In this document: in pieces, positions 1-7,660 of the stretch
How the letters are laid out: every line of letters starts with the position of its first letter
How positions within the stretch are numbered: position 1 is the stretch's first letter
Assembly (NCBI RefSeq): GCF_900115845.1
Contig: NZ_FOXX01000002.1
Location: 124,001 to 188,000, forward strand
Length of the DNA stretch: 64,000 nucleotides
Direction: 5' to 3'
Source: Priestia endophytica DSM 13796
Lineage (GTDB): Bacteria > Bacillota > Bacilli > Bacillales > Bacillaceae_H
The notes under the pieces: generated by a model
Databases searched by the model: none
Told to the model about the DNA's origin: nothing
Seen by the model: the letters and a program-made list of their open reading frames with translations, nothing else
Position numbers and translations under genes: made by a program

Positions 1-85
1 AGATATATTTACATTTATGGATATAAACGGATCTAAAATTGTCATTGATTTCTATGATGTTGTAGACATTTGTCTTCAAGATTAA
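1..85 (+). CDS. 3' end of an unidentified protein (partial)
   Basis: An open frame enters from the left edge and ends at a TAA at 83-85, giving 27 residues with C-terminus DVVDICLQD. It is followed 15 bases later by a strong terminator, which supports a real gene end. The tail alternates hydrophobic and acidic residues like the end of a small beta-sheet domain. I do not recognise the family from so short a piece. Confidence 0.5.
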   Translation, partial: DIFTFMDINGSKIVIDFYDVVDICLQD

Positions 86-100
86 AAAAATATATTGTAT

Positions 101-140
101 AAAGTCCCAGTTTTATTACAAATGAAACTGGGACTTTTTA
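101..140 (+). terminator. Rho-independent terminator
   Basis: A perfect 13-bp stem (101-113 with 125-137) with an 11-nt loop is followed by T residues. It ends the transcript of the partial gene at the left edge. Confidence 0.85.
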
Positions 141-222
141 TTGTGCTTAAAGCTTTCTCGGTTTCTTTTGTAATAGTTTTTAAAGATTATGCAATAAACT
201 TAATCTATTTTTTCAATGCATT

Positions 223-264
223 GTAGAAAAAGCTGTGATAGATTTAGGAACATAGTTTTTCTAC
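223..264 (+). repeat. Inverted repeat next to the ribosome binding site of the LysM hydrolase
   Basis: GTAGAAAAA (223-231) and TTTTTCTAC (256-264) are perfect 9-nt inverted arms around a 24-nt loop. The right arm abuts the AGGAGGGG ribosome binding site (265-272), so an RNA hairpin would sit directly against it. It may affect translation or mRNA stability. No U-run makes it a terminator. Confidence 0.5.
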
Positions 265-276
265 AGGAGGGGCATC

Positions 277-1134
277 ATGAAGAAAAAAAATATGAAAAAA
301 TGGGCTGTTGTATCAGCAGCGATCGCATTCTTATTCGTTGGAAAAGGAACAGCTTCTGCTGCAACAAACCATCAAGTTCAAAAAGGGGATACCCTTTGGA
401 AGCTTGGAGAAGATTACCATATTTCAATTGATGATATTAAAAAAGCAAATGATCGTCGAAATGACATTATTTATATTGGTGAGTCACTATTTATTCCAAC
501 AAACGATGATGACTTATATAAAATTAAAAAAGGCGATACATTATCTAGTATTGCAAAGAACTATGGCGTTTCCATTGAAGAGTTGCAGCAAGCAAACAAC
601 CTAACAGGAAACCTTATTTATGCGCAAGCAATGCTTACAATTCCAAATAAAGAAACGGAACAGCCTGCTCAAAGAAAAGAAGTTAAAGCAGCAGAAACAA
701 ACGTAGCTACACAGCCAAGTACAGCTGAACAAGCAAGTGCATCACCAGAAAATCAAGGACAAGCTGTTTCGCCAGAAGAGCGTGATCTTTTAGAGCGCGT
801 TGTTGAGGCTGAAGCAAAAGGAGAGCCTTATGAAGGAAAAGTAGCAGTAGCAAACGTTGTATTAAACCGAGTTGCTTCAAGCGAGTTTCCGGATACAATT
901 ACAGAAGTTATTAATCAAAAGATTCCGGGGGGAAGCTATGCCTTCACACCTGTTCAAAACGGTTCAATTAACAATCCAGCTTCAGAAGAATCAAAGAAAG
1001 CCGTAAATGAAGCTATTACAAATCGTGCTCAAAAAGAAACGCTGTTTTTCTACAATCCAGACATTGCAACAAGTGATTGGATAAAATCTCGTCCTGTTGT
1101 AGCGCGTATTGGTGAGCATGTATTTATGAAATAA
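277..1134 (+). CDS. Secreted cell wall hydrolase, two LysM domains plus SleB/CwlJ-type domain
   Basis: A peptidoglycan hydrolase (285 aa) exported to the wall. Residues 1-28 form a signal peptide (KKKNMKK, hydrophobic stretch, ASA cleavage motif). LysM domains lie at about 31-74 and 80-123 (each with a KGDTL motif and a terminal IP), then a Ser/Gln/Ala-rich linker (125-165) and a Hydrolase_2 domain at about 168-284 with the family signature EAEAKGEPYEGKVAVANVVLNR, where the conserved Glu is near 178. The family cleaves the cortex or wall glycan as a lytic transglycosylase or glucosaminidase. It resembles B. subtilis YkvT but has an extra LysM, so it is probably a vegetative or sporulation wall enzyme rather than the germination enzyme SleB. 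The start follows a strong AGGAGGGG site; ATG at 292 is a less likely alternative. Confidence 0.9.
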   Translation: MKKKNMKKWAVVSAAIAFLFVGKGTASAATNHQVQKGDTLWKLGEDYHISIDDIKKANDRRNDIIYIGESLFIPTNDDDLYKIKKGDTLSSIAKNYGVSIEELQQANNLTGNLIYAQAMLTIPNKETEQPAQRKEVKAAETNVATQPSTAEQASASPENQGQAVSPEERDLLERVVEAEAKGEPYEGKVAVANVVLNRVASSEFPDTITEVINQKIPGGSYAFTPVQNGSINNPASEESKKAVNEAITNRAQKETLFFYNPDIATSDWIKSRPVVARIGEHVFMK

Positions 1135-1153
1135 TGATAAGTATTCTAGAGAT

Positions 1154-1185
1154 AAAAAAGCAGGCAAAAGCCTGCTTTTTAATTT
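1154..1185. terminator. Bidirectional terminator
   Basis: Stem AAAAAGCAGGC (1155-1165) with GCCTGCTTTTT (1170-1180). It has U-runs in both directions and separates the LysM hydrolase from the convergent YueI-like gene. Confidence 0.85.
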
Positions 1186-1568
1186 TGGATAAAGATATCC
1201 TTATCTTCACTTCCGTTGCTACCTGTCAAAACAAGGCCAATATCTGTTTCACTATGATGATTTTGGACAATTGTAAAAGGTACATTCTCTTGATTGGCTA
1301 TTTTAATATATTTAGACAGGTGAGGATAGCTAATTTCTCCATTTAAATAAAGATGTCCATTTCGCACATTTTTAATGTTTGCCACAACTTGTTCATAAGG
1401 AGATGTTCTCATAACCTGTCCTTTTTTCAAGGCAACTTCAATTCTTTCTCTTAGTGCTGTTAAATAATAGCGTCGTTCTTCAGGCTTTGTTTCTTTTACT
1501 CCGTACATTCCACGATCTAAATACTCTTCAATATGTTCTTTAGCCAAACCTTTCATCTCCCATTTCAT
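1179..1568 (-). CDS. YueI-like protein (DUF1694)
   Basis: A soluble protein of about 129 aa. It matches my memory of the YueI family: an N-terminal YLxxGMYG segment, KPEERRYYLTALRERI, then LYLNGEISYPHLSKYIKIA and a C-terminal IGLVL segment. The function is unknown. The start is uncertain: a TTG at 1571, ATG at 1568, and a TTG at 1547 are all in frame. Only the last has a well-spaced Shine-Dalgarno (GGGAG nine bases upstream), and YueI homologues begin about there, so the true protein may be about 122 aa starting AKEHIEEYLD. Confidence 0.8.
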   Translation of the reverse strand: MKWEMKGLAKEHIEEYLDRGMYGVKETKPEERRYYLTALRERIEVALKKGQVMRTSPYEQVVANIKNVRNGHLYLNGEISYPHLSKYIKIANQENVPFTIVQNHHSETDIGLVLTGSNGSEDKDIFIQN

Positions 1569-1603
1569 CAACTTACTTATTAGTGTAACCGAATTTTATT
1601 CAA

Positions 1604-2671
1604 TTATAAAACAGGTACACGCTCATTTTGCTGAATATGATGAAGTAGGGCTTGAATACTGTCTGCTACTTCCTGCTGAGTAAGGGATGGAAAAAGAACA
1701 TGCACTCTTTTATCCTGGGCAATGAAAGAAGCGAGCTTTTCTACCGTTTCTATATTTTCTCCATACGGAAGTTTAATTTGACGATAAAAAGGAAGAATGC
1801 GATCTATTTCGTCCCAATTTTCTTCAAGAGCCAGCTGAATGAAAATCCCATAAGCTGCTTTTTCACCAAGTAACAAGGGGGAAGAAGAATTGAGGGAAAT
1901 ACTATTTTGAAAAAGTGTCGCTGTTTCGTGTTGGGAATTAAAACTTGAAGCTATTCCCCCGCCCATGATAATAATTTCGATTGTTTTAAGCAGGGACGCG
2001 CTGAGTTTTACAGTGGCTAGATCAATAAGTGCCTGTTTACCGTGTGCAAGAAGTAATGTATGGCTATTATGAGCGATTTGATGAGCGAGCTCCATTGCAA
2101 ACGTTTTGTTTTCTTCTTTAGCCATTAGAGCGTCTAATTCATACCACTTTGCAAGCGTATTGCTAATACCAGAGCGCAAATAGGCTACAGGAGAGTGAAG
2201 AATAATTCTTGGTTCAATCAAAACCATCAGCGCTTGTTTTGGATGAGAAAGAGCGCTATGAAACTGCCCGTCTTTGTACATAAGACTTTTTGGCGTCCAA
2301 GCCGAGCATGTAGAAGCAAGCGTTGGTATGAGAATTACTTCACAATCAACCATATTCGCAACAGCCTTTCCAAGATCCAATACGCTGCCGCCTCCAAGTG
2401 AAATAATAACGTCTGCCCTAAACTCTTTTGCTTTACTAGCAAGGCGATCTCGTTCTTTTAGGCTGCATTTCTCTTCATAAGGTACAAAAAGCGATTGAAT
2501 ATAATGAAATTGAGGCAAGAAGGGCTGTGCAGCTTCAAGGCTTTTCTTGCCATGAATCCACAAGGCTTTTTTATAATTTAATGTAATAAGCCTTTCCTCA
2601 AGTGAAGACAGCACATCCTTTTGACACTCATAGTAATTAGGACCACTGCGAACTTCCAGATTTTTTTGCAT
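1604..2671 (-). CDS. Iron-containing alcohol dehydrogenase/glycerol dehydrogenase family paralogue lacking metal ligands
   Basis: 355 aa with the Fe-ADH/GldA fold. The NAD-binding GGGSVLDLGKA motif lies at 93-103 and a helical C-terminal domain follows. In GldA-type enzymes the metal is held by Asp (SGIGDAL), His (HAIHNG) and His (HGEKVAFG). Here the equivalent places by my alignment read SGISNTL (Asn171), LFQNSI (Gln255) and LLGEKAAYG (Leu268), so all three ligands appear replaced. A usual metal-dependent dehydrogenase is therefore doubtful: it may be a metal-independent enzyme, a nucleotide-binding regulator or a decayed paralogue, though the reading frame is intact. The start has a GGAGG site. 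It stands alone on the minus strand. Confidence 0.8.
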   Translation of the reverse strand: MQKNLEVRSGPNYYECQKDVLSSLEERLITLNYKKALWIHGKKSLEAAQPFLPQFHYIQSLFVPYEEKCSLKERDRLASKAKEFRADVIISLGGGSVLDLGKAVANMVDCEVILIPTLASTCSAWTPKSLMYKDGQFHSALSHPKQALMVLIEPRIILHSPVAYLRSGISNTLAKWYELDALMAKEENKTFAMELAHQIAHNSHTLLLAHGKQALIDLATVKLSASLLKTIEIIIMGGGIASSFNSQHETATLFQNSISLNSSSPLLLGEKAAYGIFIQLALEENWDEIDRILPFYRQIKLPYGENIETVEKLASFIAQDKRVHVLFPSLTQQEVADSIQALLHHIQQNERVPVL

Positions 2672-2866
2672 ATATAATCCTCCTTCTCAAAGCCAAAAAA
2701 TTGTTTCCTCTTCGTTGATAAGAATAGCACCATGTAGAATAGAACATTTTAAATGATGATAAAGCTTACCTTATTCAATGTCAATAATGATTTTTGATAT
2801 TTTAAAATGTTCTCACATTCTTACAACAAGATAGTACTCAAACATTATGAGAGGGAGAAAGAAGTT

Positions 2867-4312
2867 ATGCTAAAAAAATGTCTTTTTTCACTAATTTTAT
2901 TTACATTTTTTTTAGGATGTAAAGACACTTATGGAACTGAAAAAGATAGCATTGTTATTTTACATACGAATGATATGCATGGACATATAGTAGAAGGAGA
3001 AAACGGTGAGCTCGGTTATGCGAAGATGGCTTATCTAATTAAAACAATGCGTGATTCTTATCCATCTCTTTTACTAGTTGATACAGGAGACGTTTTGCAT
3101 GGGACAAACTTTGTTTCTTTCTTTAAAGGTGAATCTGCTGTTATGATCATGAACAAGCTAAAATATGATGCAGTGACGCCTGGAAATCATGATTTTAATT
3201 ATGGTATGCATCTGAGCAAGTTAGAAACCATGATGAACTTCCCTATCTTAAGTGCTAATATCACAAAAAAAGGAGAACCTATTTTTAAACCATATATGAT
3301 TAAGTCTGTAAAAAACAAAAAGATTGCTTTTATTGGTGTGACATCAACTGAAACAAAGACAGCTACAAGTTTTCATAATACAAAAGGATTAGCTTTTAAA
3401 GATGAGAGAAAAACGGTACAACATATAGTAAATGATGTGAGAAAAAAGGCAGATGCTGTTGTCCTCCTTTCTCATAGTGGTATTACAAAGGATCGAGAGA
3501 TAGGGGATTATGTGAAAGGTATTGATCTTATTATTGGAGGACATAGTCATACTTGCCTTGAAGATCTTGAAAAAAGAAAGTATGCTGCAATTGCGCAAGC
3601 ATGTGAACATGGAAAAGCGTTAGGTAAAGTTGAGTTAATTTTTAATGGGAAAATCCTTTCGTCTATACACGGAGAACTGTTAAAAAAGAAACATTGGGTC
3701 GAAAAAGATGAAGATATAAATACCCTTATATCGATGTACAACAAGAAAGTAGAAAAGCATTTTAATAAGAAAGTGGGGTACTCTTCTTCAGCTTTTAAAG
3801 GAGAACGAAAAACGTTGCGTACAAAAGAAACGCCACTTGGTTATTATTTGGCTGATATTTTAAAGCAGAGCACAGGTGCAGATATCGGTTTCATTAATGG
3901 GGGAGCGATTAGAGATGGATGGCCTCAAGGTGTGTTGACACGAGGAGATATTTATAACGTTATCCCATTTGAAGATAGAATGGTTACGTTTCAAGCAGAA
4001 GGGGCTGATATAAAGAAGGCCCTTGAGAACAGTGTATCACGCTATCCTAAAGAGTATGGTGGTTTTCTTCATGCATCAGGATTATCCTTCGCTTTTAAGC
4101 CAGAGTATCCAAAAGGAAAAAGAGTGAGGAATGTGAAAGTTGGAGGTATTCCACTTCAAGAAAAAGAAAGCTATCTTATTTCCACAACCTCATTCCTTGC
4201 CAACGGAGGAGATGGTGTTTTTACAGGGACGAAAAAAATTCAGGATAAAGGCGCTCTCCAAGAGGAGATTATCCATTACTTATCAAGTCAAGTAAGAAGT
4301 AGAAATAAATAA
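2867..4312 (+). CDS. Secreted 5'-nucleotidase/2',3'-cyclic phosphodiesterase-type metallophosphatase
   Basis: 481 aa from the chosen ATG, behind GAGAGGGAG (about 2850-2858). Upstream in-frame ATG 2807 would bury the signal peptide. Residues 1-18 are hydrophobic and end in FFLGC, a loose lipobox, so it is probably a lipoprotein or otherwise exported. The N-terminal metallophosphatase domain shows HTNDMHGH (33-40), a GNHDFNYG motif and GGHSH. The C-terminal 5_nucleotid_C domain has NGGAIRDGWPQGVLTRGDIY and later FLANGGDG. Such enzymes dephosphorylate extracellular nucleotides to salvage phosphate and nucleosides. It is related to UshA/YfkN/YunD. A shared terminator follows directly. Confidence 0.9.
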   Translation: MLKKCLFSLILFTFFLGCKDTYGTEKDSIVILHTNDMHGHIVEGENGELGYAKMAYLIKTMRDSYPSLLLVDTGDVLHGTNFVSFFKGESAVMIMNKLKYDAVTPGNHDFNYGMHLSKLETMMNFPILSANITKKGEPIFKPYMIKSVKNKKIAFIGVTSTETKTATSFHNTKGLAFKDERKTVQHIVNDVRKKADAVVLLSHSGITKDREIGDYVKGIDLIIGGHSHTCLEDLEKRKYAAIAQACEHGKALGKVELIFNGKILSSIHGELLKKKHWVEKDEDINTLISMYNKKVEKHFNKKVGYSSSAFKGERKTLRTKETPLGYYLADILKQSTGADIGFINGGAIRDGWPQGVLTRGDIYNVIPFEDRMVTFQAEGADIKKALENSVSRYPKEYGGFLHASGLSFAFKPEYPKGKRVRNVKVGGIPLQEKESYLISTTSFLANGGDGVFTGTKKIQDKGALQEEIIHYLSSQVRSRNK

Positions 4313-4347
4313 AAAACACAGTGAGACGTCTCACTGTGTTTTTTTTA
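4313..4347. terminator. Bidirectional terminator
   Basis: A perfect 12-bp stem (AACACAGTGAGA and its complement) around CG with A/T runs on both sides. It ends both the nucleotidase gene and the convergent bdhA-like gene. Confidence 0.9.
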
Positions 4348-5121
4348 TTGAGCCGTATATCCGCCATCAAGAAGAACGGCTTGCCCAGTTACTCCTTTTG
4401 CTTTTTCACTTGCTAAAAAGAGAGCATAATCTGCAATTTCTTCTACAGAGAGCAATCGTTTCTGTGGAACAAGTGGGTAAATAACTTGTTCAAGCACTTT
4501 TTCAAGTGCAACATTACGCGTTGAGGCGAGATCTTTAAGCTGATTACGAACGAGTGGAGTATCAACATATCCAGGGCAGAGAGCATTTACCGTCACCCCA
4601 TGTTCAGCTCCTTCAAGGGCAGCTACTTTTGTAAGACCAATAACCCCATGTTTTGCACTATTGTAAGCAGATTTCCCAGAAAATCCGATAACGCCATTAA
4701 TAGAAGCCATATTAATGATACGGCCGTTTTTTTGCTTTTTCATAATAGGCAACGCATGTTTAATAGCTATAAATGGTGCTGTTAGCATAATTTTAATAAG
4801 AAGTTCAAACCGCTCTGTTGGAAAGTCTTCAAGAGGAGAAACATATTGCATACCTGCATTATTAATAAGCACGTCAAGGGATCCAAAATGTCTAACTGTT
4901 TCATATAGTGTGTTTTGAATATCTATTTCTTTTGTAACATCACACTTTAACCCGATTGCTTCTAATCCTTTTTCTTGTAAGGAAGCAGCGGCATTTTTGA
5001 CTCCGTCTTCGTTAATATCTGTTAATGCTACTTTACTTCCGTTTTTTGCGAAATGTTCAGCCATCTGAAATCCAATTCCCTGTGCTGCTCCTGTAATATA
5101 AACAACTTTATTTTCAACCAT
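4345..5121 (-). CDS. 3-hydroxybutyrate dehydrogenase (SDR family)
   Basis: 258 aa, a classical short-chain dehydrogenase. It shows TGAAQGIG (10-17), NNAG (87-90) and the catalytic Ser140, Tyr153 and Lys157. The LCPGYVDTPLVRNQL segment and the ending LDGGYTAQ are characteristic of D-3-hydroxybutyrate dehydrogenase (BdhA/HbdH; B. subtilis YxjF). It oxidises 3-hydroxybutyrate to acetoacetate with NAD. The divergent permease downstream of the next gene is AtoE-like, which fits use of ketone bodies or poly-hydroxybutyrate breakdown products. The start has an AGGGGG site; a cre-like palindrome lies in its leader. Confidence 0.85.
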   Translation of the reverse strand: MVENKVVYITGAAQGIGFQMAEHFAKNGSKVALTDINEDGVKNAAASLQEKGLEAIGLKCDVTKEIDIQNTLYETVRHFGSLDVLINNAGMQYVSPLEDFPTERFELLIKIMLTAPFIAIKHALPIMKKQKNGRIINMASINGVIGFSGKSAYNSAKHGVIGLTKVAALEGAEHGVTVNALCPGYVDTPLVRNQLKDLASTRNVALEKVLEQVIYPLVPQKRLLSVEEIADYALFLASEKAKGVTGQAVLLDGGYTAQ

Positions 5122-5140
5122 TAGTATGCCCCCTATATTT

Positions 5141-5156
5141 TTGATAGCGCTATCAT
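5141..5156. promoter_or_regulatory. Candidate CcpA cre site in the leader of the 3-hydroxybutyrate dehydrogenase gene
   Basis: TTGATAGCGCTATCAT contains a perfect 14-bp palindrome with central CG. It matches the cre consensus WTGNAANCGNWWNCAW at all but one position. It lies 20 bases upstream of the bdhA-like start codon and about 50 downstream of a TATAAT (5208-5213, minus strand), a roadblock position that suggests glucose repression. Another LacI-family operator is possible. Confidence 0.6.
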
Positions 5157-5373
5157 TTTGTGTTTCTGCGCCTAGTGCAAAGCATTTAAAACCATTTCTT
5201 TAAACCCATTATAGTTTTATTTTACCAGAAAATTCTTAAAATAAAAGCGTATGCTCTCTGCTTTTGTTCAATAACTTCTAAAGAAAAATCCCTTCTCTTA
5301 GGGTAAATGCCTACGCAAATATGTACATTTGTCATATGTTGAAGTGTAATCAGTTTTTTTTAGGGAGGAAATA

Positions 5374-5589
5374 ATGATGTATCATCAAATTTCATCACAT
5401 GATGTTCGTCGTCCATTCGGATTTGGCCGCCGACCATTTGGCCGTCCTTTTGGTTATGGGTTTGGCTATGGATTTGGAGGACCTTTTATTGGAGGAGTAC
5501 TGGGGGGAGTTTTAGGAAGTGCACTTATAGGCCGCCCATACTACTATGGCTACCCGCCATATCCTTATCCATATTATCCATATTACTAA
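5374..5589 (+). CDS. Small Gly/Tyr/Phe-rich protein, possible spore surface protein
   Basis: 71 aa (70 if it starts at the second ATG, 5377), behind AGGGAGG. The N-terminal part is rich in Arg-Pro-Phe-Gly repeats, then a hydrophobic glycine-zipper-like stretch (about 40-53, GGVLGGVLGSALIG) and a Tyr/Pro tail (PYPYPYYPYY). The composition and layout mirror a second small gene at 40578-40796. Such low-complexity proteins are common among Bacillus coat or crust proteins, but no family is certain. It has its own terminator. A partial sigma-K-like -10 (CATATGTTG, 5335-5343) lies upstream. Confidence 0.7.
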   Translation: MMYHQISSHDVRRPFGFGRRPFGRPFGYGFGYGFGGPFIGGVLGGVLGSALIGRPYYYGYPPYPYPYYPYY

Positions 5590-5592
5590 AAT

Positions 5593-5626
5593 AAAAAGCA
5601 GCTGTTGAAAGCTGCTTTTTATTTTT
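5593..5626 (+). terminator. Rho-independent terminator
   Basis: Stem AAAAAGCAGC (5593-5602) with GCTGCTTTTT (5611-5620), then more T. It ends the Gly/Tyr-rich small gene. Confidence 0.85.
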
Positions 5627-5724
5627 AATACATTTATAAAAGGTATTTATAAAAGAATGTGGAAAAAAGATACATATCGTAAGTTTTGAAAAGGTCGGAA
5701 TTTAGAAAGGGGAGGGGCTTAGAA

Positions 5725-5931
5725 GTGAAAAAGTATCTAATTTTTATCTATAGCATAATGTTAGCTTGTGGCGCAGTATGGTCTACTTTTTTGACTTTTA
5801 ATCTTCAAATCATTGAATATGCCATTCCTTTCAGTTTACTTTCTTTTGGAGCCGTTTTGCTTTGTACAACAAGTTTTCTTTATCTCGGGTCAGAAAATGA
5901 AAATACTGTTTATAGGGAGGGAGAAAAATGA
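5725..5931 (+). CDS. Small two-helix membrane protein, translationally coupled to the AtoE permease
   Basis: 68 aa from GTG 5725, chosen because GGAGGGG lies 8 bases upstream; the frame is open further but without a ribosome site. Two hydrophobic segments (about 4-24 and 32-54) are followed by an acidic tail (SENENTVYREGEK). Its TGA overlaps the next ATG as ATGA, so it is coupled to the permease and may assist or regulate it. I do not recognise the family. Confidence 0.7.
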   Translation: MKKYLIFIYSIMLACGAVWSTFLTFNLQIIEYAIPFSLLSFGAVLLCTTSFLYLGSENENTVYREGEK

Positions 5932-7247
5932 GGGTGCTTGTTTCCTTATCAAACAGGCTTATGCAAAGATACTTACCAGATCCTTTAATTTTTGTTTTTC
6001 TACTTACTTTTCTTGTCTTTGGATGTGCTATTATTTTCACTCCAACAACAGCTACGCAACTTTTTAATTACTGGGGTGAAGAGTTTTGGGGACTTTTGTC
6101 GTTTACAATGCAAATGGTCCTTGTTTTATTGACAGGACATGTACTAGCAAGCAGTCACCTTTTTAAAGTTTGGTTAGGAGCTCTTGCAAGTATTCCAAAG
6201 ACTCCTGGTAAAGCTATCATTTTAGTTACGTTTATATCAATGCTTGCAAGTTTTATTAACTGGGGATTTGGGCTTGTTATTGGCGCTCTGTTTGCCAAAG
6301 AAGTTGCTAAAAAGATAGAAAATGTTGATTACCGTCTTCTTATTGCAAGTGCCTATAGTGGATTTGTGATTTGGCATGGAGGGTTATCTGGATCCATTCC
6401 TTTAACAATTTCAACCCCAGGTCATTTTTCAGAAGAACTAATAGGGATCGTTTCAACAAGTGATACCATTTTTTCTACGTATAATTTAGCTATCGTCCTT
6501 GCTTTATTTATTATCATTCCTGCTACAAATCGCTTCTTAATGCCTTCTCGGAAAGACACTATCACAATTGATCCAAAACTTTTAGAAGAACGAGCTTCTT
6601 TCGAAGCAGCTTCAATCGAAGAACAGACACCAGCAACTAAGCTTGAAAATAGCCGATTCATCTCTTTAATAATAGGTGGGACAGGGCTTGTTTTTTTAGG
6701 AATATATGTAGGTGAAAATGGCCTTGAACTTAATTTAGATATTGTGAATTTTCTCTTTCTCTTTCTTGGTATCCTTTTTCATGGAACACCAAAAAAGTTT
6801 TTGAATGCGGTTACAGAGGCTGTGAAAGGAACAGGCGGAATTATTGTTCAATTTCCTTTTTATGCAGGATTAATGGGAGTTATGCAGTCATCTGGGTTAG
6901 CGACAGCTGTTTCTGAAGCATTTGTGTCAATTTCAACTGAATCTACTTTTTTTGTTTTAACATTTTGGAGTGCAGGACTTGTGAATTTGTTTATTCCATC
7001 TGGTGGAGGGCAATGGGCTATACAAGCCCCAATTATGCTAGAAGCAGCTGAAAACTTGGGCGTCTCACTTCCGAAGACAGCGATGTCTGTTGCTTGGGGA
7101 GATGCGTGGACAAATATGATCCAACCATTTTGGGCTCTTCCTGCCTTAGCTATCGCTGGTTTGAAGGCAAGAGATATTATGGGATTTTGCGTATTTATTC
7201 TCCTTGTAAGTGGAGCAGTCATTTCGTTGGGGCTTTTCTTCCTATAG
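5928..7247 (+). CDS. Short-chain fatty acid transporter, AtoE family
   Basis: 439 aa, about 11-12 membrane helices. It matches the AtoE/TIGR00366 type: an N-terminal RYLPDPLIFVFLLTF, an INWGFGLVIGALFAKE segment, HGGLSGSIPLTI, and a C-terminal FIPSGGGQWAIQAP and WGDAWTNMIQPFWALP. AtoE-type proteins import acetoacetate, butyrate and related acids. The neighbouring 3-hydroxybutyrate dehydrogenase suggests a ketone-body or short-chain acid utilisation module. The ribosome site is GGGAGGGAG. No clear terminator follows. Confidence 0.88.
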   Translation: MRVLVSLSNRLMQRYLPDPLIFVFLLTFLVFGCAIIFTPTTATQLFNYWGEEFWGLLSFTMQMVLVLLTGHVLASSHLFKVWLGALASIPKTPGKAIILVTFISMLASFINWGFGLVIGALFAKEVAKKIENVDYRLLIASAYSGFVIWHGGLSGSIPLTISTPGHFSEELIGIVSTSDTIFSTYNLAIVLALFIIIPATNRFLMPSRKDTITIDPKLLEERASFEAASIEEQTPATKLENSRFISLIIGGTGLVFLGIYVGENGLELNLDIVNFLFLFLGILFHGTPKKFLNAVTEAVKGTGGIIVQFPFYAGLMGVMQSSGLATAVSEAFVSISTESTFFVLTFWSAGLVNLFIPSGGGQWAIQAPIMLEAAENLGVSLPKTAMSVAWGDAWTNMIQPFWALPALAIAGLKARDIMGFCVFILLVSGAVISLGLFFL

Positions 7248-7367
7248 GTATTAATTGGTATGTTTTAAGAAAAATAGGAATAATATAAAATAGTAAAAGG
7301 ATATCAATCAATACTGTGGAATATGAACAATAGGAGAGCAGTTCAAAGTTGGAAGGAGTGAAGCACT

Positions 7368-7628
7368 GTGGAAGAAAGAGTAAAATTAATTCGTATACGA
7401 GAGCTTGCATACGAGATTTTACACTGCCGTTTACAAGATCAAACTGCTTATCGTCAGCAAGATTTGCAGGAGGTAGTAGAACTTCTTGCAAGAGTTGTTG
7501 TTGATTTGACGAACACGCAGTTAAGGGAAGATGCAGATCCGCCAACATCTTTAAAAGCAACTGTTTCGAAAACAAGAATGGCTTATAATACAATGATGGT
7601 AAAGCAAAGGGATGTAAAAGTACAGTGA
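7368..7628 (+). CDS. Small conserved-looking soluble protein of unknown function
   Basis: 86 aa starting at GTG, with GGAAGGAG 8 bases upstream. It is predicted mostly helical, with charged N-terminal MEERVKLIRIREL, heptad-like hydrophobics to about residue 50, and a basic tail; no signal peptide or membrane segment. It ends at a strong bidirectional terminator. No domain recognised. Confidence 0.65.
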   Translation: MEERVKLIRIRELAYEILHCRLQDQTAYRQQDLQEVVELLARVVVDLTNTQLREDADPPTSLKATVSKTRMAYNTMMVKQRDVKVQ

Positions 7629-7660
7629 AAAAAGACGTGTTCAAAACACGTCTTTTTTTC
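7628..7660. terminator. Bidirectional terminator
   Basis: Stem AAAAAAGACGTGTT with AACACGTCTTTTTT around a short loop. It separates the 86-aa gene from the convergent HAD gene. Confidence 0.88.

Noticed and set aside
6860-7222. A 120-codon minus-strand open frame inside the atoE gene
   Set aside because: It is the shadow of a well-supported transporter gene, without ribosome site or recognisable protein features.
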